DNA from: Desulfovibrio sp.
Lineage (GTDB): Bacteria > Desulfobacterota > Desulfovibrionia > Desulfovibrionales > Desulfovibrionaceae
Length of the DNA stretch: 7,558 bases
Assembly (NCBI GenBank): GCA_022837365.1
Contig: JALHHV010000061.1
Coordinates: 1-7,558 of the forward strand
Direction of reading: 5' to 3'
Positions 5,540-7,558 of the stretch are shown here, piece by piece. The notes beneath the pieces are model-generated. The model had not been told where the DNA came from. It saw only the letters and a list, made by a program, of their open reading frames with translations, and ran no database searches. Position 1 is the first letter of the stretch. Every line of letters starts with the position of its first letter. Both the position numbers and the translations under genes were made by a program.

Positions 5540-7024
5540 ATGTCCGCCCGGCGCATACTATTCCTCGCTCCGGCCACCGCCGTGACCCGAATCTTCCCCA
5601 AGCTGCGCGATGCGGGATTCGAGGTCGGCATCGCCGAGAACCTCAAGGGTGCCTCCGCCTTCATCCGCAAGTCGGGCCCGGCCGTGATCTTTTCGCGGCC
5701 CAGCCTGCCCGGATACAAGGTGGACGACCTGCTTGCCGTGGGCGCGGACGACCCCGCATTCCCCCCCGTCATCGTGTTCGCCGAAAAGGGTTCCGCCGAA
5801 GAGGCCGAGCGGTGCCTTTCGCTGGGCGCGCGCGACTACTGGCTGGAACCGCTGCTGTTCGAGAAGGTGGTGGCCGCGCTGCCCGCGCCGCGCCGCGCCG
5901 CCGCGCCCGTGCCCCCGTCGTCCACCCTTGGCGGACGCACGCCGGAACCGCGCCCCGGCGTGCCGCGCATCGTGGGCGACCACCCCGCCGTGCGCCGCGT
6001 GCTGGCCCTGGCCCGGCAGGTGGCTCCTTCGCACGCCACGGTGCTCATTTCCGGCGAATCGGGCACCGGCAAGGAAATGTTCGCGCGGTTCCTGCACGGC
6101 TGGAGCGACCGGGCCGACGGCCCCTTCGTGGCCGTGAACTGCGCCGCCCTGCCGGAACACCTGCTGGAAAGCGAGCTGTTCGGCCACGAGAAGGGCTCCT
6201 TCACCGGGGCCATCGCCCGCAAGCTGGGCAAGTTCGAACTGGCCAGCGGCGGCACCATCCTGCTGGACGAAATTTCCGAGATGGACCTTGGCCTGCAAGC
6301 CAAGCTGCTGCGCGTGCTGCAGGAAGGCGAGATCGACCGCGTGGGCGGCACCGAGACGGTGAAGGTGGACGTGCGCGTGCTGGCCACCACCAACCGCGAC
6401 CTGGACGACTGGGTGAAGCAGGGCAAGTTCCGGCAGGACCTGTTCTTCCGCCTCAACGTCATTCCCCTGCGCCTGCCCGCCCTGCGCGAGCGCGGCGACG
6501 ACGTGGTGGTGCTGGCCCGGCACTTCGCGGCCACCTACGTGCGCGAGTACGGCCTGGCCCCGGCGGAATTCGCGCCGGACGCGGAGGAATGGCTGCAACG
6601 CTACGACTGGCCGGGCAACGTGCGCGAGTTGCAGAACCTGATGGAACGCGCCGTGCTGCTGGCCGGAGGACGGCCCATCACCACCCGGCACTTCCTGCTG
6701 GACCCCGACTCCTGGCCGCTGTTCGAGGAGGGCGACCTGCCCCTCGGCGCCGAAGGGGACGGGGACGCCGCATCGCCCCTTGCCGGGGCGGGGGGCGACG
6801 GCGCGGCGGGCATCCCGGCGGCCTCGGTCGGTGGTCCTGACGGTGGCGGTTCCTTCCCCGGCGGGGTCATTCCGCTGCACGAGATGGAGCGCATCATGAT
6901 CCTGAAGGGGCTGGAGGTCACCTCCGGCAACCGCACCCAGGCGGCGGAACTGCTGGGCATCTCGGTGCGCACCCTGCGCAACAAGCTCAACGAATACCGC
7001 GGAATGGGCATAGAAGTTGCCTGA
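5540..7024 (+). CDS. Sigma-54-dependent transcriptional activator with degenerate receiver domain
   Basis: A 494-residue enhancer-binding protein that uses ATP hydrolysis to open promoters held by sigma-54 RNA polymerase. Residues 1-115 have a receiver-like layout, but A10-A12, R53, A81 and E103 stand where the acidic pair, phospho-Asp, Thr/Ser and Lys are expected. Phosphorylation is therefore unlikely. The AAA+ domain (about 143-390) is intact: Walker A GESGTGKE (172-179), the sigma-54-contact loop GSFTGA (219-224, Ser in place of the usual Ala), Walker B LLDEI (241-245), [11 protein letters not shown] (297-307) and WPGNVREL (357-364). A Gly/Ala-rich linker (about 395-442) leads to a Fis-type HTH with [12 protein letters not shown] and [10 protein letters not shown] (464-486). 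That HTH style recalls FlbD/FlrC flagellar regulators, but no flagellar gene is in view and the targets are unknown. It is divergent from the glycan operon and upstream of aconitase. Confidence 0.96.
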   Translation: MSARRILFLAPATAVTRIFPKLRDAGFEVGIAENLKGASAFIRKSGPAVIFSRPSLPGYKVDDLLAVGADDPAFPPVIVFAEKGSAEEAERCLSLGARDYWLEPLLFEKVVAALPAPRRAAAPVPPSSTLGGRTPEPRPGVPRIVGDHPAVRRVLALARQVAPSHATVLISGESGTGKEMFARFLHGWSDRADGPFVAVNCAALPEHLLESELFGHEKGSFTGAIARKLGKFELASGGTILLDEISEMDLGLQAKLLRVLQEGEIDRVGGTETVKVDVRVLATTNRDLDDWVKQGKFRQDLFFRLNVIPLRLPALRERGDDVVVLARHFAATYVREYGLAPAEFAPDAEEWLQRYDWPGNVRELQNLMERAVLLAGGRPITTRHFLLDPDSWPLFEEGDLPLGAEGDGDAASPLAGAGGDGAAGIPAASVGGPDGGGSFPGGVIPLHEMERIMILKGLEVTSGNRTQAAELLGISVRTLRNKLNEYRGMGIEVA

Positions 7025-7064
7025 CGCCCCTTGCGGGCCGCGGTGATGTGCACTACACCGGACG

Positions 7065-7102
7065 AACCGCCCGGAACCCCTCGCGCGGGTTCGCGGGCGG
7101 TT
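7065..7102 (+). terminator. Long hairpin after the regulator gene, probable transcription stop
   Basis: The left arm 7065-7079 (AACCGCCCGGAACCC) pairs with 7087-7102 over 15 base pairs with one bulged G at 7093, around a 7-base loop. It begins 40 bases after the regulator's stop codon. No T-tract follows, so it does not fit the textbook intrinsic terminator. It may act with Rho, protect the 3' end of the message, or be an attenuator in an aconitase leader. Confidence 0.45.
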
Positions 7103-7316
7103 GCGGCATGAGACCCCCGCCAAGGGAGCCGCCCCGTGCCGCGCATTCCCTGCTATTGCGCGTAACGTTCCGCATGACGTTTGGCGGATGCCGTTCCCTC
7201 GCGGAGCAGGCCCGCAACCATGCGACCCACTGTGTCCCGAGGTCTTTCGGCCCGCCGGACGAATCAGCATACGGGCGGCGCGGGTGCGCACGCCATACCG
7301 GCAACGCCGAATCCAC

Positions 7317-7320
7317 GAGG
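7317..7320 (+). promoter_or_regulatory. Ribosome binding site of aconitase
   Basis: GAGG (in GAGGG) ends five bases before ATG 7326, good spacing that favours this codon over the in-frame ATG at 7332. Confidence 0.75.
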
Positions 7321-7325
7321 GTAGC

Positions 7326-7558
7326 ATGTCCATGAACCTTACGCAGAAGATCATCGCGGCGCATCTCGTCAGCGGAGAGATGGCGCCGGGAGCCGAAATC
7401 GGCCTGCGCATCGACCAGACCCTGACCCAGGACGCCACCGGCACCATGGCCTACCTGCAATTCGAGGCCATGGGCGTTGACCGCGTGCGCACCGACCTTT
7501 CGGTGAGCTACGTGGACCACAACACCCTGCAAATGGGCTTCCGCAACCCGGACGACCA
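7326..7558 (+). CDS. Aconitate hydratase, N-terminal part (cut by window edge)
   Basis: The first 77 codons of an aconitase-family enzyme, which converts citrate to isocitrate via cis-aconitate with a [4Fe-4S] cluster in the cytoplasmic TCA pathway. The visible part has the family's order: NLTQKIIAAHLVSGE at the start, QDATGTMAYLQFEAMG, matching the conserved 'DATaqMA-LQF' stretch, then YVDHNTLQMGF, where DH is the conserved active-site pair. Related isomerases (LeuC, homoaconitase) share the DH region, but the DATGTMAYLQF segment and the LTQKI start fit aconitase better. The cluster-binding cysteines lie beyond the window. The start is ATG 7326, set by the GAGGG motif. It follows the sigma-54 activator in the same direction after 301 bp. 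A hairpin between them suggests separate transcription. AcnA or AcnB type is not assigned. Confidence 0.93.
   Translation, partial: MSMNLTQKIIAAHLVSGEMAPGAEIGLRIDQTLTQDATGTMAYLQFEAMGVDRVRTDLSVSYVDHNTLQMGFRNPDD

Larger units (their letters stand above)
7025..7325. other. Intergenic region between regulator and aconitase (301 bp)
   Basis: No gene is supported here; the short open frames on both strands look random. A long imperfect hairpin lies at 7065-7102. Two weak dyads overlap at 7164-7188: AACGT/ACGTT (7164-7168, 7177-7181) and TCCGC/GCGGA (7169-7173, 7184-7188). I find no convincing -35/-10 or sigma-54 promoter on the plus strand, though an aconitase promoter is expected somewhere here. 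The only clear initiation signal is the Shine-Dalgarno motif at 7317. Confidence 0.7.

Noticed and set aside
5558..7447. 629-codon minus-strand open frame opposite the sigma-54 activator
   Set aside because: Its composition is typical of an antisense shadow, and the plus strand carries an unmistakable AAA+ activator with all key motifs.
7053..7532. 159-codon minus-strand open frame over the aconitase start
   Set aside because: It overlaps the conserved aconitase N-terminus in antisense and has no domain signal.

Overview
The window is uniformly GC-rich, with gene-dense coding and short spacers. It looks like a chromosomal segment of a free-living Gram-negative bacterium. A sigma-54 activator of the kind abundant in Desulfovibrionaceae, a lipopolysaccharide-type ligase operon and an aconitase whose start reads like the deltaproteobacterial type point towards the Desulfovibrio/Nitratidesulfovibrio group. 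That placement is recognition from memory, not a search result. I see no tRNA, rRNA, CRISPR array, transposase or phage gene.

Left part (1-5237, all minus strand): five genes transcribed right to left. In transcription order they are a family-4 glycosyltransferase (4125-5237), a multi-pass O-antigen ligase/polymerase of the WaaL/Wzy type (2691-4043), a second GT4 (1636-2694, ATGA overlap with the ligase), a third GT4 (408-1550), and a fourth glycosyltransferase starting at 407 and cut by the window edge. Stop and start codons overlap or abut at two of the four junctions. The other two junctions are 81-85 bp and contain repeats. The cluster most likely builds and attaches the sugar part of an outer-membrane glycan (LPS core/O-antigen). 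The glycosyltransferases would act in the cytoplasm, and the ligase joins the lipid-linked glycan in the inner membrane.

Middle (5238-5539): a 302-bp divergent control region. It holds a perfect 8-bp dyad, a candidate sigma-70-type promoter towards the glycan operon, and candidate sigma-54 and sigma-70 promoters towards the regulator.

Right part (plus strand): a 494-residue sigma-54-dependent activator (5540-7024) with receiver-like, AAA+ and Fis-type HTH domains. The receiver-like domain has lost all of the usual phosphorylation residues. After a 301-bp spacer with a long hairpin comes the start of an aconitate hydratase gene (7326 to the window end), a TCA-cycle enzyme.

The points most worth a second look are the degenerate receiver domain, a five-copy 17-bp tandem repeat that straddles the stop codon of one glycosyltransferase gene, and a 10-mer (CGCGGGAAGG) found three times in the spacers of the glycan operon, once as one arm of the dyad. 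The window holds no obvious wholly new system. Very long open frames on the opposite strand of nearly every gene are products of high GC.
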